From positions 234,708 through 298,707 of the forward strand of contig CAVPCZ010000010.1 of the NCBI GenBank assembly GCA_963702445.1: 64,000 nucleotides of DNA. Direction: 5' to 3'. How positions within the stretch are numbered: position 1 is the stretch's first letter; each line of letters starts with the position of its first letter. This DNA comes from CAVPCZ01 sp963702445. GTDB taxonomy: Bacteria; Bacteroidota; Ignavibacteria; UBA10030; UBA6906. This document shows positions 1 through 8,997 of this stretch, in pieces. A program made the translations under genes and the position numbers. Under the pieces are notes generated by a model that was given only the letters and a program-made list of their open reading frames with translations, made no database searches and had not been told where the DNA came from.

Positions 1-934
1 CCCAGAGCAAACGTGCGGCCCGCATTTTGGCGACTTCCATGAAGAAATTCATGCCGATCGCCCAGAAGAACGAAAGCCGCGGCGCGAATGCATCGATATC
101 GATCCCGGCATTGATGCCCGTGCGCACATACTCCAATCCGTCGGCCAGGGTGTACCCCATCTCCAGGTCGGCCGTCGCCCCCGCCTCCTGCATATGATAG
201 CCCGAAATGCTGATGCAGTTGAATTTCGGCATCCGTTTCGACGTGAAGGCGAAAATGTCCGCGATGATGCGCATGGATGGGGAGGGCGGGTAGATGTACG
301 TGTTCCGCACCATGTACTCTTTAAGAATGTCGTTCTGAATCGTCCCCGCAAGCCGCTCCAGGGAAACCCCCTGCTCCTCCGCCGCGACGATGTAGAACGC
401 CAGAACGGGCAGGACCGCGCCGTTCATGGTCATCGATACGGACATCCTGTCCAGCGGAATGCCGTCGAACAGGATGTTCATGTCCAGGATCGAATCCACG
501 GCGACACCGGCTTTGCCGACATCCCCCACAACCCGGGGGTGGTCCGAATCGTATCCCCGGTGCGTTGCCAGGTCAAAAGCGATCGACAATCCCTTCTGAC
601 CGGCGGCAAGGTTCCGCCTGTAAAACGCGTTGCTCTCTTCCGCGGTGGAGAAACCGGCATACTGCCGTACGGTCCAGGGCTGCACGGCGTACATCGTCGC
701 ATACGGCCCGCGCAGGAAGGGAGGAATGCCGGCCGTGAAGCCCAGATGCTCCATCCCGGCAAGGTCTTCAGAGGTGTACAACGGCTTCACATCAATCTGC
801 TCGGTGGTCTTCCAGATCAACTCCTCCGGCATACGGCCGGCTTCGCGATCAACACGTTTGCTCCAGGTGTGGAGGTCCGCCGGATGGACCGTGCGGCGGA
901 TGTTGAGTTTCGTGAAATCCGGACTCTTTCTCAT
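1..934 (-). CDS. mutB: Methylmalonyl-CoA mutase large subunit (partial, runs off left edge)
   Basis: Catalytic subunit of adenosylcobalamin-dependent methylmalonyl-CoA mutase, which interconverts (R)-methylmalonyl-CoA and succinyl-CoA in propionate metabolism. I translated the N-terminal 311 residues directly: the reading starts MRKSPDFTKLNI and continues without a stop to base 1. Family landmarks are visible: the N-terminal arm that wraps the partner subunit, RGPYATMY and RGYDSDHPRV near the start of the TIM barrel, SVSMTMNGAVLP, and SISGYHMQEAGAT. About 400 residues, including the C-terminal cobalamin domain, lie outside the window. The ATG overlaps the mutA stop as ATGA, so translation is probably coupled. 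No frameshift is seen in this part. Confidence 0.93.
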   Translation of the reverse strand, partial: MRKSPDFTKLNIRRTVHPADLHTWSKRVDREAGRMPEELIWKTTEQIDVKPLYTSEDLAGMEHLGFTAGIPPFLRGPYATMYAVQPWTVRQYAGFSTAEESNAFYRRNLAAGQKGLSIAFDLATHRGYDSDHPRVVGDVGKAGVAVDSILDMNILFDGIPLDRMSVSMTMNGAVLPVLAFYIVAAEEQGVSLERLAGTIQNDILKEYMVRNTYIYPPSPSMRIIADIFAFTSKRMPKFNCISISGYHMQEAGATADLEMGYTLADGLEYVRTGINAGIDIDAFAPRLSFFWAIGMNFFMEVAKMRAARLLW

Positions 935-3084
935 GTCATCACTCCGGTCCGCTGCGCGAGCGAACGCAACACCTGCACGACGTTGGCACGGATGTGAATA
1001 AACTCATCGATCCCGGCCTTCCGGAAGTTCTCGACATGATCCTGTGGATACCCGGCGAGCACAATGATGACTCCCGGACAGGATGCTTTGAGGAGCGCGC
1101 AGAAGGATGGCACGAGAGATGGATAGGTGTCGTCAGTGGAGCAAAGCACGGCAATCGCAGCCCCGGAGTCAGCGGCAGCCCGCGCTGCCCCCTCCGGCGT
1201 GTCGAATCCTCCGGGGGCCAGAATGTCAAATCCACCGGCGGCAAAAAAGGCGGCTGAAAAATCAGCGCGCGCCTGATGTTGACCGACCGGTCCCATAGAG
1301 GCCAGGAATACCCGGGGCCGCGAGCCGGTGCGTCCGGCGAATCGCGCCATGGCACCCCTCAGCTCTTCGTATCCTTCCGCCTGCCGCCGTGCAGGGAGCG
1401 GCTCTGCCTTCGCCGGCGTCTCCCCCTTTGCGCTCCGCCAGGCGAGAACGGTTTCTCCCAGCGTTGCGCCGGACGATAGGGCATCGATCATCAATGCCAC
1501 TTCTTCAGCCGGTGCGCCCGCGCGCAACCTCGCCAGACGCCTGCCCATGGGCGTCTCCGGGCCATGATCGGGAGATCCTTTGAGCTTCTCCAGTGAAAGG
1601 GACCTGCGGCGATGGAGAGTCTCCCCTTCCACCGGACGCGCATCCAGGGGCGTTTCCGCCGCATTTGCGTAGACCGAGACACCCACAATGGGATCCCGGC
1701 GCCGGTCGCTTCCCTCTTTCCGTGCGGCAGCGGTGTCGTTCACCGATTTCTGTATGTACCCTCCCTTCACCGCCTCAGCCATCCCACCCTTTGATTCAAT
1801 ATCCTGAAACAGCGCCCAGCTCCTGTGAGCCAATGCGTCGGTCAACCACTCGACATACCAGGACCCGCCTGCGGGATCGGCCACACTGTCCACATGCGCT
1901 TCCGCTCCGAGAATGATCTGGCTGTTCCGGGCGATTCTCCGGGAGAATTCGTCCGGGGTGCGGAAAGGCTGATCAAAGGGGGCGACATGAACACTGTCCG
2001 CACCGCCCGTGGCCGCGGCAAATGCCCCGGTCGTGGCGCGCAGCATATTCACGTACGGATCAACCTGCGTGAGCGTGAAGCCGGAGGTCCGGGCATGTAT
2101 CGTCATGACCTGGTCTTCTTCGTTGCCGCCGAAGGCCTCCACAACGGCGGACCAGACTATCCGCGCGGCCCGCAGCCGCGCGACTTCCATGAAGAAATCC
2201 GTTCCGATGGAGAACGTGAACCAGACCCTGCGGGCAATGTCGTGAATCGTCAGCCCCCGGTCCAGCATTGCCCTGGTGTACTCCACGGCCGTGCCGAGTG
2301 CATAGGCCAATTCCTGTACCGCATCGGCGCCGGCATCGCGATAGGGGCTGCCGGAAGCCGCGATCGTCCGGACCTGTGGTGCATGAAGGAGTGCCCACTG
2401 CGTCGCAGCGTGCATTTCGTCATATGCCCCTTCAAGCGAAGTGGGCAGAACGCCGTGGCTCACAAGCGTTCCGATCGGGTCAGTCCCCGCGCTTCCGCGC
2501 AATACACCGGATGTCTTGCCCTGTTGAGCGAGGAGGGCACTCACCATGGCGAGGAAAACAGGACCTGACTGACCGGCTTCAACATAGAGCGGATACCGGG
2601 AGAGGTCGGCTCCCTCCAGCGCCAGGGCCAGTTCACTCAGGGAGGCTATGGAAACACCACCCTTCCCCACGTGTTCTGCATTCGACTGGTCGGGATCCAG
2701 CCCGGCTCTTGCAGCTTTGTCCAGTGGCAGATAGACTGCGGTTTGACCCTGCTGGAGGTCGTGGCCGAGCGCGGCGCCAAATTCTTCACACGTCGGGTAT
2801 GAGATTTCCTGAGTAATTTCCCATGTCTTCCCGGCCCGGCCAAGCACATGACCGCCACGGCGAAAGTCCGGATACCCGGGGAATTGTGATTCCGGCGTCC
2901 CCGGAGGCAGATCTTCAGACGTATAAATAGCGCGAAGGTCTATCCCTTCGTACGTCCGGAAAACCATCTTCTTGTCAAATGGGATACCTTTGAGCAGCTT
3001 TTCAGCCGCGATCCGCCATTCTTCGGGGGATGAAGGGGGAAATTCCCCGAAAAGGGGTTCGGATGGCGTGGATTCAGAAGGCAT
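931..3084 (-). CDS. mutA: Methylmalonyl-CoA mutase small subunit
   Basis: Non-catalytic partner of the heterodimeric mutase (717 aa). The N-terminal two thirds form the substrate-barrel-like domain (TYEGIDLRAIYTSEDLPP, then DPIGTLVSHG). The last ~130 residues resemble a cobalamin-binding fold, but the D-x-H-x-x-G cofactor motif is replaced by GQHQARA, as expected for the small chain, which does not bind B12. I place the start at the ATG at 3084 (MPSESTPSEPLFGEFPP), which follows a GCGAGG; an in-frame TTG at 3105 is possible but less likely. It is followed directly by mutB with a 4-nt overlap. The gene is intact, unlike many neighbours. Confidence 0.92.
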   Translation of the reverse strand: MPSESTPSEPLFGEFPPSSPEEWRIAAEKLLKGIPFDKKMVFRTYEGIDLRAIYTSEDLPPGTPESQFPGYPDFRRGGHVLGRAGKTWEITQEISYPTCEEFGAALGHDLQQGQTAVYLPLDKAARAGLDPDQSNAEHVGKGGVSIASLSELALALEGADLSRYPLYVEAGQSGPVFLAMVSALLAQQGKTSGVLRGSAGTDPIGTLVSHGVLPTSLEGAYDEMHAATQWALLHAPQVRTIAASGSPYRDAGADAVQELAYALGTAVEYTRAMLDRGLTIHDIARRVWFTFSIGTDFFMEVARLRAARIVWSAVVEAFGGNEEDQVMTIHARTSGFTLTQVDPYVNMLRATTGAFAAATGGADSVHVAPFDQPFRTPDEFSRRIARNSQIILGAEAHVDSVADPAGGSWYVEWLTDALAHRSWALFQDIESKGGMAEAVKGGYIQKSVNDTAAARKEGSDRRRDPIVGVSVYANAAETPLDARPVEGETLHRRRSLSLEKLKGSPDHGPETPMGRRLARLRAGAPAEEVALMIDALSSGATLGETVLAWRSAKGETPAKAEPLPARRQAEGYEELRGAMARFAGRTGSRPRVFLASMGPVGQHQARADFSAAFFAAGGFDILAPGGFDTPEGAARAAADSGAAIAVLCSTDDTYPSLVPSFCALLKASCPGVIIVLAGYPQDHVENFRKAGIDEFIHIRANVVQVLRSLAQRTGVMT

Positions 3085-3152
3085 GCTACAAAAACCTCGC
3101 TGCAATTCAAGAAAAAGAAAGAAGGAGTACGGGGAATTGAGGGTGAGTGTAC

Positions 3153-3181
3153 AATATAGAGAAAAAACTTGAAAGAATAAA
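3153..3181 (-). promoter_or_regulatory. Possible promoter of mutA-mutB
   Basis: In the AT-rich gap upstream of mutA the minus strand carries TTTATT, 17 bases, then TATATT, about 70 bases before the mutA ATG. The -10 is good and the -35 poor. The same TATATTG also approximates the TAnnTTTG box of Bacteroidota. This is pattern reading only. Confidence 0.3.
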
Positions 3182-3202
3182 ACAGCCAGGACAGCTACTC
3201 AA

Positions 3203-4114
3203 CTACTCAAGTATGGAGCGGAGAGCGCCTTCAAGGCGTGGATGGGCAAAATGGTAGCCCATCCCGGTCAGCCGGCCGGGGAGAACACGCCGCCCACCAA
3301 GAATCATCCCGGCCATCTCCCCCATCAGACTTCGAAGAACAAACCCCGGGACCCGGAGCCAGGACGGTCTTGCCAGCACGCGGGCCAGCGTCCGGCAGAA
3401 TTCATCCATGCGGACGCTTTCCGGAGCCACACAATTCACCGGGCCATGAAGGTTGGGAGTATCGAGCGCAAAGAGCAGTGCCCCGATGACATCGTCACGG
3501 TGAACCCAGGGGAACCACTGTGCTCCCGAACCGATCGGTCCGCCCACGAACAGGCGGAATGGAAGCAACATTTTCTGCAGGGCTCCGCCGTCATTCCCGA
3601 GCACTATTCCGAGACGCGGAAGCACAACACGTATCCCCGCACTCCGTGCTGCGAGCGCCTCCTGTTCCCAGAGGGCACACGTCTCACCGAGGAAACCTGA
3701 GGCGGAGGGAGTCTCTTCAGTTGCCGGGGATGCTTCCGAAAACCCGTAGTAACCTATCGCCGAGGCATTGATGAGGACCGAGGGTCTTTGCTTACCCGCT
3801 GTCATGGCAAGAACCAGTGCACGTGTCGGTGTGATCCGGCTCTGAAGAATCCTCTGCTTCTGCCCCTTCGTCCATCTCCTCGCCGCAATCGGTTCCCCGG
3901 AGAGATTGATCACCGCATCCGCTTCTCCCACATGACGGGTCCAGTCTCCGGAGGTCTTCCCGTCCCACTGTGCAATGAGCACATCCGGCGGCAAACGCCG
4001 GCGGGCCACGACCGGATCCCGGACGAGCGCAACGACCCGATCCCCCCGGATCAGAAGCTCTCTCACAAGGGCGGTTCCGAGAAAACCGGTTCCACCGGCA
4101 ATCAGGATATTCAT
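3203..4114 (-). CDS. TIGR01777-family SDR epimerase (YfcH-like)
   Basis: Extended short-chain dehydrogenase of the TIGR01777 / SDR39U1 family (303 aa). The start is the ATG at 4114 (MNILIAGGTGFLG), where the nucleotide-binding GGTGFLG begins at residue 7; the open frame extends upstream only by overlapping the previous gene. Other landmarks are NLSGEPIAARRW, SAIGYYG and PWVHRDDVIGALLFAL. The true substrate of the family is unknown. The ATG overlaps the preceding SRPBCC gene's stop as ATGA, so it is the last member of the carotenoid/photolyase block. As I recall, homologues recur in light-induced LitR/CarH regulons, which fits this setting. Confidence 0.85.
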   Translation of the reverse strand: MNILIAGGTGFLGTALVRELLIRGDRVVALVRDPVVARRRLPPDVLIAQWDGKTSGDWTRHVGEADAVINLSGEPIAARRWTKGQKQRILQSRITPTRALVLAMTAGKQRPSVLINASAIGYYGFSEASPATEETPSASGFLGETCALWEQEALAARSAGIRVVLPRLGIVLGNDGGALQKMLLPFRLFVGGPIGSGAQWFPWVHRDDVIGALLFALDTPNLHGPVNCVAPESVRMDEFCRTLARVLARPSWLRVPGFVLRSLMGEMAGMILGGRRVLPGRLTGMGYHFAHPRLEGALRSILE

Positions 4115-4587
4115 GCGATGTTCACCGGAATGGCTTTCGCCAGAGCCGGGCCGAGGACTTTCGCCCGGTATTCGAAGATCCCCCGTACCTGACGCTTCAC
4201 GAAGAGAGAATGGGCAAGCGCGCCCAGCACTCCGAAGGGAAGGGCGTAATGCACGCTGTCTGTCATCTCCGTGCCCCCCGGGACCGGCTTGAAGAGGTGG
4301 CGGTGAAACCACAAAGCATAGGGACCGCGGAGTTGTTCATCCACAAACTCATACGGCGGGTTGTAGGTGGTAATCAACGTTGTCCATCGAAGACGCACAC
4401 CCGCCACACGTATGGTGTAGTCGATCAGCGTCCCCACTTTCATCACGATGGGCGGGGGGGTAAGTATGCTGAATCCCAGCTGAGGCGGCGTGATACGCCC
4501 CAGGTTTTCCGGCTTCTCGAAAAAGGGAAAGAGATCGTGAATCCGGTACGGGAGAACCTGCGTGTGGCGAAGCACGTGGACTTTCAC
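4111..4587 (-). CDS. SRPBCC family protein (START-like lipid/ligand-binding fold)
   Basis: A 158-aa protein of the polyketide cyclase/START-like superfamily. The sequence shows the typical IHDLFPFFEKPENLGRITPP opening (separation of the ligand cavity helix) and the WTTLITTYNPPYEFVDEQL strand pair, with the FEYR helix at the end. No catalytic function can be assigned. The start is a GTG at 4587; no in-frame ATG is better placed. It overlaps the downstream TIGR01777 gene by 4 nt. The pair SRPBCC plus TIGR01777 is often fused or adjacent in bacteria, so the two probably act in one pathway. Confidence 0.78.
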   Translation of the reverse strand: MKVHVLRHTQVLPYRIHDLFPFFEKPENLGRITPPQLGFSILTPPPIVMKVGTLIDYTIRVAGVRLRWTTLITTYNPPYEFVDEQLRGPYALWFHRHLFKPVPGGTEMTDSVHYALPFGVLGALAHSLFVKRQVRGIFEYRAKVLGPALAKAIPVNIA

Positions 4588-4623
4588 AGTAGCGCCTTCA
4601 GGTTTGTTGGAGTCTCCGCAGCA

Positions 4624-4959
4624 TCATTCCGATGGTCCCTGGTCGGCCGGGGTCGAGGCGGCAGGGTAGTGTATCCATTCGATTGCATTGCCGTCCGGAT
4701 CCACCACATATTGCGACAGACTTCCGTCGCGGTGCGACCTGGCCTTCCGGAGAAACTCTTCGGACGGTGACGGACCGACGTCGAACGCTATATGCCGGGG
4801 GTGCTGATTGGGCAACGTGAGAGCGAGTTTGACGCCGCCGGCATCCAGCATCGCCCAGGTATCATCCTGATACAACACTTTCGCATCCATCTTCGTCACG
4901 TACCACTCCACGGAACGGGCGATGTCTTTCACATTCAGTGCAACGTGGTCAAAGTTCAT
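4624..4959 (-). CDS. VOC family protein (glyoxalase/dioxygenase-like)
   Basis: A 111-aa vicinal-oxygen-chelate fold protein. The N-terminal DHVALNVKDIARSVEWY and the C-terminal YVVDPDGNAIEWIHYP are the standard first and last strands, with a metal-ligand pattern His (DHVAL), His (RHIAFDV) and Glu (NAIEWI). The reaction is unknown. The ATG lies inside the end of crtYd (11-nt overlap), so it belongs to the carotenoid operon and could modify a carotenoid cleavage product or detoxify an aldehyde; that is inference. Confidence 0.8.
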   Translation of the reverse strand: MNFDHVALNVKDIARSVEWYVTKMDAKVLYQDDTWAMLDAGGVKLALTLPNQHPRHIAFDVGPSPSEEFLRKARSHRDGSLSQYVVDPDGNAIEWIHYPAASTPADQGPSE

Positions 4960-5257
4960 GGCGCCGCTCCCTTCGCAGAAAAAACTCCCAGAGCACCAGG
5001 GTCAGCGTGATGAGGCCGAACCCGTAGAAGAAGTCCTCCACCGGAATCGTTCCCAGACGGATGCCGAGAAAGTACTCCGGGTTGTAGATCACGATCGGTC
5101 TCCAGGTGAGATACCCGTTGGAAGGTATCTTGAAGAAGAACATGATGGCGATGGTCACCCAGAATGTTCTCCTGACGGTCACACGCGTCCCCAGCAGATG
5201 ATCCAGAAGAACGACCGCAATCGCCGAACCGACGGCAAACAGCGTATATTCTTTCAT
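4949..5257 (-). CDS. crtYd: Lycopene cyclase domain protein, CrtYd-type subunit
   Basis: One half of the heterodimeric membrane lycopene beta-cyclase that turns lycopene into beta-carotene (102 aa, three predicted membrane segments). The family motif Pro-x-Glu-Asp/Glu appears as GTIPVEDFFYGF, preceded by NPEYFLGIRLG, which resembles actinobacterial and myxobacterial CrtYd. The ATG overlaps the stop of crtYc as ATGA, so both halves are made together, as expected for a heterodimer. It also overlaps the downstream VOC gene. Confidence 0.88.
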   Translation of the reverse strand: MKEYTLFAVGSAIAVVLLDHLLGTRVTVRRTFWVTIAIMFFFKIPSNGYLTWRPIVIYNPEYFLGIRLGTIPVEDFFYGFGLITLTLVLWEFFLRRERRHEL

Positions 5258-5562
5258 TTTCTCTCCAGCAGCTTGCGGACGGCCTCATACGTAAAAATCG
5301 ACACGAATGTCAGAACCACGAAGAACAACCACTCTTCGACGGGCATTCCCAGGATAGGGAATCCCACGACATAGTCGGGATTGAATGACCAGTGCCCCCG
5401 CGCGGTCACCGCAACATCCCAGGCCCAGTAGAGGATACTGACAATCCCCATTGCCTTGAGAAGCGGTCCGGCATGCCTGTACATCCCGAGACGCATAACG
5501 AAGCTGAGGAGAAGAGGGAAAAACAGGATCGCCCCGAGGACGATGAAGTATTCGGTGTTCAT
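5254..5562 (-). CDS. crtYc: Lycopene cyclase domain protein, CrtYc-type subunit
   Basis: The other half of the heterodimeric lycopene cyclase (102 aa, three membrane helices). It carries the matching motif LGMPVEEWLFF, and NPDYVVGFPILG at the place of NPEYFLGIRLG in its partner, so the two halves are ancient duplicates. I chose the ATG at 5562, which shares one base with the stop of the upstream gene (TGATG); a GTG one codon earlier is also possible. The crtYc-crtYd pair near a carH-type regulator recalls the Myxococcus carB operon. Confidence 0.88.
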   Translation of the reverse strand: MNTEYFIVLGAILFFPLLLSFVMRLGMYRHAGPLLKAMGIVSILYWAWDVAVTARGHWSFNPDYVVGFPILGMPVEEWLFFVVLTFVSIFTYEAVRKLLERK

Positions 5563-6125
5563 CACGGTCTTCCTTTTCCTGTTACGGCGGACGTCTCCGC
5601 TTCCAGTTCCCGGACAGCACGCCAGGAAAATTCTTCCAGCATCGAGCGGAGGTCCTTTTCCATCTGCTCGCTGATGAAGCTCTCGCCCAGCACAGGTGCC
5701 AGAAGGTGAATGTCCGTACCGGAATCGCGGACGAGGCGCACGCGCAGACGGAGGTCCACACGTGTCGTCCCGCCGCCGCCGGGAGAAACACTGAGGCGGT
5801 ATGACATCCAGTTGTGTGCCTGTGTATCAGAGGTCCGGTACAGGACCGCACCCTCGTGCGTGGAAGTGCGCTCCAGGCTGAATGCATTGCGGGCCGTTCC
5901 GGAAAAAGGGATTTCCCTCTCCGTACAATAGAGGTACCTGTTCCCTCCTTCATGCCGGATTTCCACGACACCCGGCATGTTGCGGGCGAGAAGACCGATA
6001 TCCGCAAGCCTCACGCGCACCGTATCCGGATGTGCGCGAAGGGTGAACGATCCCTCCGCAGTCGCATCGACGATGAAGGCGCCCTCCAGTGAGAACGCCG
6101 CAAACAGCAACAGTCCTGCTATCAT
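5562..6125 (-). CDS. Exported SRPBCC-like protein in the carotenoid operon
   Basis: A 187-aa protein with an N-terminal hydrophobic stretch (AGLLLFAAFSLEGAF), so it is exported or membrane-anchored. The rest reads like a START-type domain: TVRVRLADIGLLARNMPGV near the N terminus and LEEFSWRAVRELE as the closing helix. The DUF1997 family is a possible assignment. Function is unknown. It sits between crtZ and crtYc with an 8-nt gap and a one-base overlap, so it is certainly in the operon. A carotenoid or lipid carrier role is only a guess. Confidence 0.62.
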   Translation of the reverse strand: MIAGLLLFAAFSLEGAFIVDATAEGSFTLRAHPDTVRVRLADIGLLARNMPGVVEIRHEGGNRYLYCTEREIPFSGTARNAFSLERTSTHEGAVLYRTSDTQAHNWMSYRLSVSPGGGGTTRVDLRLRVRLVRDSGTDIHLLAPVLGESFISEQMEKDLRSMLEEFSWRAVRELEAETSAVTGKGRP

Positions 6126-6132
6126 GATTCTT

Positions 6133-6621
6133 TCATCCGCCGCCGCCGGTGGCGGGTCGGGTTATCGCGCTTCGTCTTCCTGCGGCAGCTTGCTTCGCAG
6201 ATCGACGGGGCAAAGGGAAGAGCAGCAGCCCGTACGGTTCTTCGCCGTAGGTGTGATGCACCATATGGGCTTTCTTCACCCGCTGCAGATACGGCACCCG
6301 GAATGTCAGGTTCTTGACCCGGCGGTGCACGTACATGTCGTGAATGACGAAATACACCATGCCGTAGAGGGCAATCCCGATGGCCAGCGCAAGCAGATCC
6401 ATCCTGCCCGGATCGGCAACCGCATAGGACATCAGATAGATGCTTGAGGAGGCGAACACCAGGGGAAAGATGTCGTTCCACTCAAAGGGACCGGTCCGTG
6501 GTGTATGGTGGCTCTTGTGGAAGATCCACAGGAGCTTGTGATACACAAACCGGTGCACAAGGTAGGAGAAGAACTCCATGGCGACAAAGGCCATGAGCAC
6601 GATAAGGCTAAAACGGAGCAT
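6133..6621 (-). CDS. crtZ: Beta-carotene hydroxylase (fatty acid hydroxylase superfamily)
   Basis: Di-iron membrane hydroxylase that adds 3-hydroxyl groups to beta-ionone rings, giving zeaxanthin. The full histidine set is visible in 162 aa: HRFVYH, HKSHH, HDMYVH and HMVHH, between hydrophobic segments. It is followed by EEPYGLLLFP, a typical CrtZ tail; the final ~25 residues (RRSAKQAAAG onward) are basic and unlike the family and could reflect a late frameshift. It lies 9 nt after the photolyase gene. Confidence 0.88.
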   Translation of the reverse strand: MLRFSLIVLMAFVAMEFFSYLVHRFVYHKLLWIFHKSHHTPRTGPFEWNDIFPLVFASSSIYLMSYAVADPGRMDLLALAIGIALYGMVYFVIHDMYVHRRVKNLTFRVPYLQRVKKAHMVHHTYGEEPYGLLLFPLPRRSAKQAAAGRRSAITRPATGGGG

Positions 6622-6630
6622 AGGGAGACC

Positions 6631-8082
6631 TCACTGTGTGCGGGAAGTTTTGTACAATTCCATCGTAAGAATGCGCTGTTCGCCGTGGTCCACCATGGGC
6701 GCGGGATAATCGCGCCCGATCCGGCACCCGAAGGCTTCCTGGTCCTGCCGGGACATCTTCCAGGGCTCATGAATCAGTGTCACCGGCACGGACGACAGCT
6801 CGGGCACGTAGCGCCGGACGTACGCGCCCTCCGGATCAAATTTCTTTCCCTGGCTGACCGGATTGAAGATTCTGAACCAGGGAGAGGCATCGGTCCCCGT
6901 GCCCGCACTCCACTGCCACCCCCCGTTGTTGGAGGCGAAATCGGCATCGATGAGCCGGCCGAAAAAGTACCGTTCCCCCTCCTGCCAGTTCAGATGAAGG
7001 TCCTTGGTGAGGAAGGAGGCGACAATCATGCGCGCCCGGTTGTGCATCCATCCTTCGCTGTTCAGCTGCCGCATGGCCGCATCCACGATCGGGTATCCCG
7101 TTGTTCCGCTTGCCCACCGCGCAAACCTCGACTCGCTCTTGCGCCACCGGATCTTCCGCATATCTTCTTTGAACGATCCGTGCTGGACAAACGGGAAATT
7201 CGAGAGGATCTGGTAGTAGAATTCACGCCAGATCAGCTCACCGACATAGGTGTCGATGCCGGCTTTCTCCACAGGTTGAAGCCGCCCGGCAGATTCCAGC
7301 CGTTCTTCGGCTTTCCGCGCAGCCCAGTACACCTTTCGCGGGGAAATGGTCCCGGTGGAAAGATGCGCCGAAAGCCGTGATGTGCCGTCCACACCGGGAA
7401 GATCCCGGAGGGTTTTGTACTGACCGATCCCCGACCGGGTGAACACCCGCAGGCGATCCAGCGCGTCACTCTCACCTCCAAGGGGTGCAGCGTCGCCGAA
7501 ACCCGGCATCGCGGAAAGAGGAATGCTTCCTTCCGCGAGCGGTACCGGACTGATTCTCCGTGGTGCCGGAAGCACACGGGGCACATCGTCGCCGGCCGCG
7601 AGCCAGGCCCTCTTGTATGGCGTGAAGACTCTGTATGGAGACCCGCCGGCGTTCAGGATTTCCATTCCCTCGCGCAGGACCCGGTCTTTGACCGTCATCA
7701 TCGCAGCTCCGAGACGCTGAAGATCATACGCCAGACGGGACTCCCGCTCCAGGGCAGGCGCATCATACACGCGGGCGGCATACACGGCGTCCGCCCCGTA
7801 TGCCGCTGCAGAAGCAGGAATCTGGTCTTCGGGCCGGCCGACCCGGACATGCAGCTGCGTTCCGCGATCGCGAAGCCTCCCATCCAGGTCGGCAATAGCC
7901 CCGGAGAGAAACCGGCGTCTCGGTGTGTCCGCACGATATTCGGCCGAATAACGCAGGACCAGGAGCGGGATCACTTCATCCGCATCCTGAAGGGCCTGCC
8001 AGAGCGGAGTATTGTCCTCCACCCGCAATGCCCGCCGCATCCAGACGAGAATTCTCCTGTGCTTTTTTCCCGTGGGGGACAT
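6631..8082 (-). CDS. phr: Deoxyribodipyrimidine photolyase
   Basis: Light-driven repair of cyclobutane pyrimidine dimers (483 aa, normal length for class I). The N-terminal antenna-binding alpha/beta domain starts at ILVWMRRALRVEDNTPLWQAL. The FAD-binding domain shows RLSAHLSTGTISPR, ELIWREFYYQIL, WASGTTGYPIVDAAMRQL, WMHNRARMIVASFLTKDL and DADFASNNGGWQWSAG. The ATG is 2 nt downstream of the crtE stop, with GGAAAAAGTAGG before it. Its place in a carotenoid operon next to a B12 photoreceptor gene argues that repair and photoprotection are induced together by light. Confidence 0.95.
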   Translation of the reverse strand: MSPTGKKHRRILVWMRRALRVEDNTPLWQALQDADEVIPLLVLRYSAEYRADTPRRRFLSGAIADLDGRLRDRGTQLHVRVGRPEDQIPASAAAYGADAVYAARVYDAPALERESRLAYDLQRLGAAMMTVKDRVLREGMEILNAGGSPYRVFTPYKRAWLAAGDDVPRVLPAPRRISPVPLAEGSIPLSAMPGFGDAAPLGGESDALDRLRVFTRSGIGQYKTLRDLPGVDGTSRLSAHLSTGTISPRKVYWAARKAEERLESAGRLQPVEKAGIDTYVGELIWREFYYQILSNFPFVQHGSFKEDMRKIRWRKSESRFARWASGTTGYPIVDAAMRQLNSEGWMHNRARMIVASFLTKDLHLNWQEGERYFFGRLIDADFASNNGGWQWSAGTGTDASPWFRIFNPVSQGKKFDPEGAYVRRYVPELSSVPVTLIHEPWKMSRQDQEAFGCRIGRDYPAPMVDHGEQRILTMELYKTSRTQ

Positions 8083-8084
8083 GC

Positions 8085-8972
8085 CTACTTTTTCCGTTCG
8101 AGAAGCGCAAGGGCGAGTTCTCCGAGGCGTTCACGTGCCGGGGATTCAGGCAACGTATTCAGCGCGTGAAGGGCCCCGGCCGTGCACGAATCCACCATAC
8201 TGCGAATGGCCGCCAGGTGATCCGTGGATGCATAGGCAAGGGTGAGAAAGGTCTGACGGCCGTTCAACACATCCCTCCCCACCGACTTTCCGGTCTCCTG
8301 TTCGCTCCCGATGGCATCCAGCAGGTCATCCGTGGCCTGATAGGCCAGCCCCAGTGATAGACCGAACCGACCCAGCGCATTCACACGCCTCTCATCATCC
8401 GTGCCCAGCAACGCCCCGATACGCGTGCACGCCTCGACAAGACGCGCCGTTTTGCGTTCCACCATCCACCGATGACTCTCGGCATCGCCAAGGCCTGACG
8501 CTTCAGGCAGGATATCGGCGGATTGGCCCACACAGAGATCCAGAAAGCAGCTGGTGAAGGTCTCGAGAATACGGTCTTTGCGGGGGGATTGCACGCCCTG
8601 GATCAAACGGAAGGCAAGAGCCAGAAGCGTATCTCCCGCGACGATCGCCATCGGAACGCCGTGCCGCCTGTACACCGTGGGCATGCCGCGCCGCAACTCC
8701 GCCTGATCCATGATGTCATCATGCACCAGGGATGAGGCATGCAGAAGCTCGAGCGCTGCTCCGGCCTCGAGCGCGTCCGATTCCCTCCCTCCCGCCGCCG
8801 CACATGACAGGGCGGTCAACAACGGACGGAGACGCTTCCCCCCGGACGTCGATTGCCTGAGTACTTCCCGCAGAGGGGCGGGTTCGACAGCCGCCACGGA
8901 GAGCATGATGACCCCGTCGATATCCAGAGAAACCCCGCTCTCCGCCGGGTACTGCTGCGCAGTCATGTTCAT
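8085..8972 (-). CDS. crtE: Geranylgeranyl diphosphate synthase (polyprenyl synthetase)
   Basis: Chain-elongating prenyltransferase that makes the C20 precursor of carotenoids (295 aa). Both aspartate-rich motifs are present: the first in LVHDDIMDQAELRRGMPT (DDxxD) and the second in ATDDLLDAIG. GGKRLRPLL is the substrate-binding motif. The start is the ATG at 8972 (MNMTAQQYP), preceded by GGAAGAA; the open frame upstream only overlaps crtB and lacks family similarity. Order crtB-crtE-phr, with gaps of 25 and 2 nt. Confidence 0.92.
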   Translation of the reverse strand: MNMTAQQYPAESGVSLDIDGVIMLSVAAVEPAPLREVLRQSTSGGKRLRPLLTALSCAAAGGRESDALEAGAALELLHASSLVHDDIMDQAELRRGMPTVYRRHGVPMAIVAGDTLLALAFRLIQGVQSPRKDRILETFTSCFLDLCVGQSADILPEASGLGDAESHRWMVERKTARLVEACTRIGALLGTDDERRVNALGRFGLSLGLAYQATDDLLDAIGSEQETGKSVGRDVLNGRQTFLTLAYASTDHLAAIRSMVDSCTAGALHALNTLPESPARERLGELALALLERKK

Positions 8973-8997
8973 GGAGCTGTTCTTCCGTCGCTGATGA

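Noticed and set aside
3203..4312. Longer start for the TIGR01777 protein
   Set aside because: The extra 66 residues overlap the SRPBCC gene in another frame and lie before the GGTGFLG fold start.
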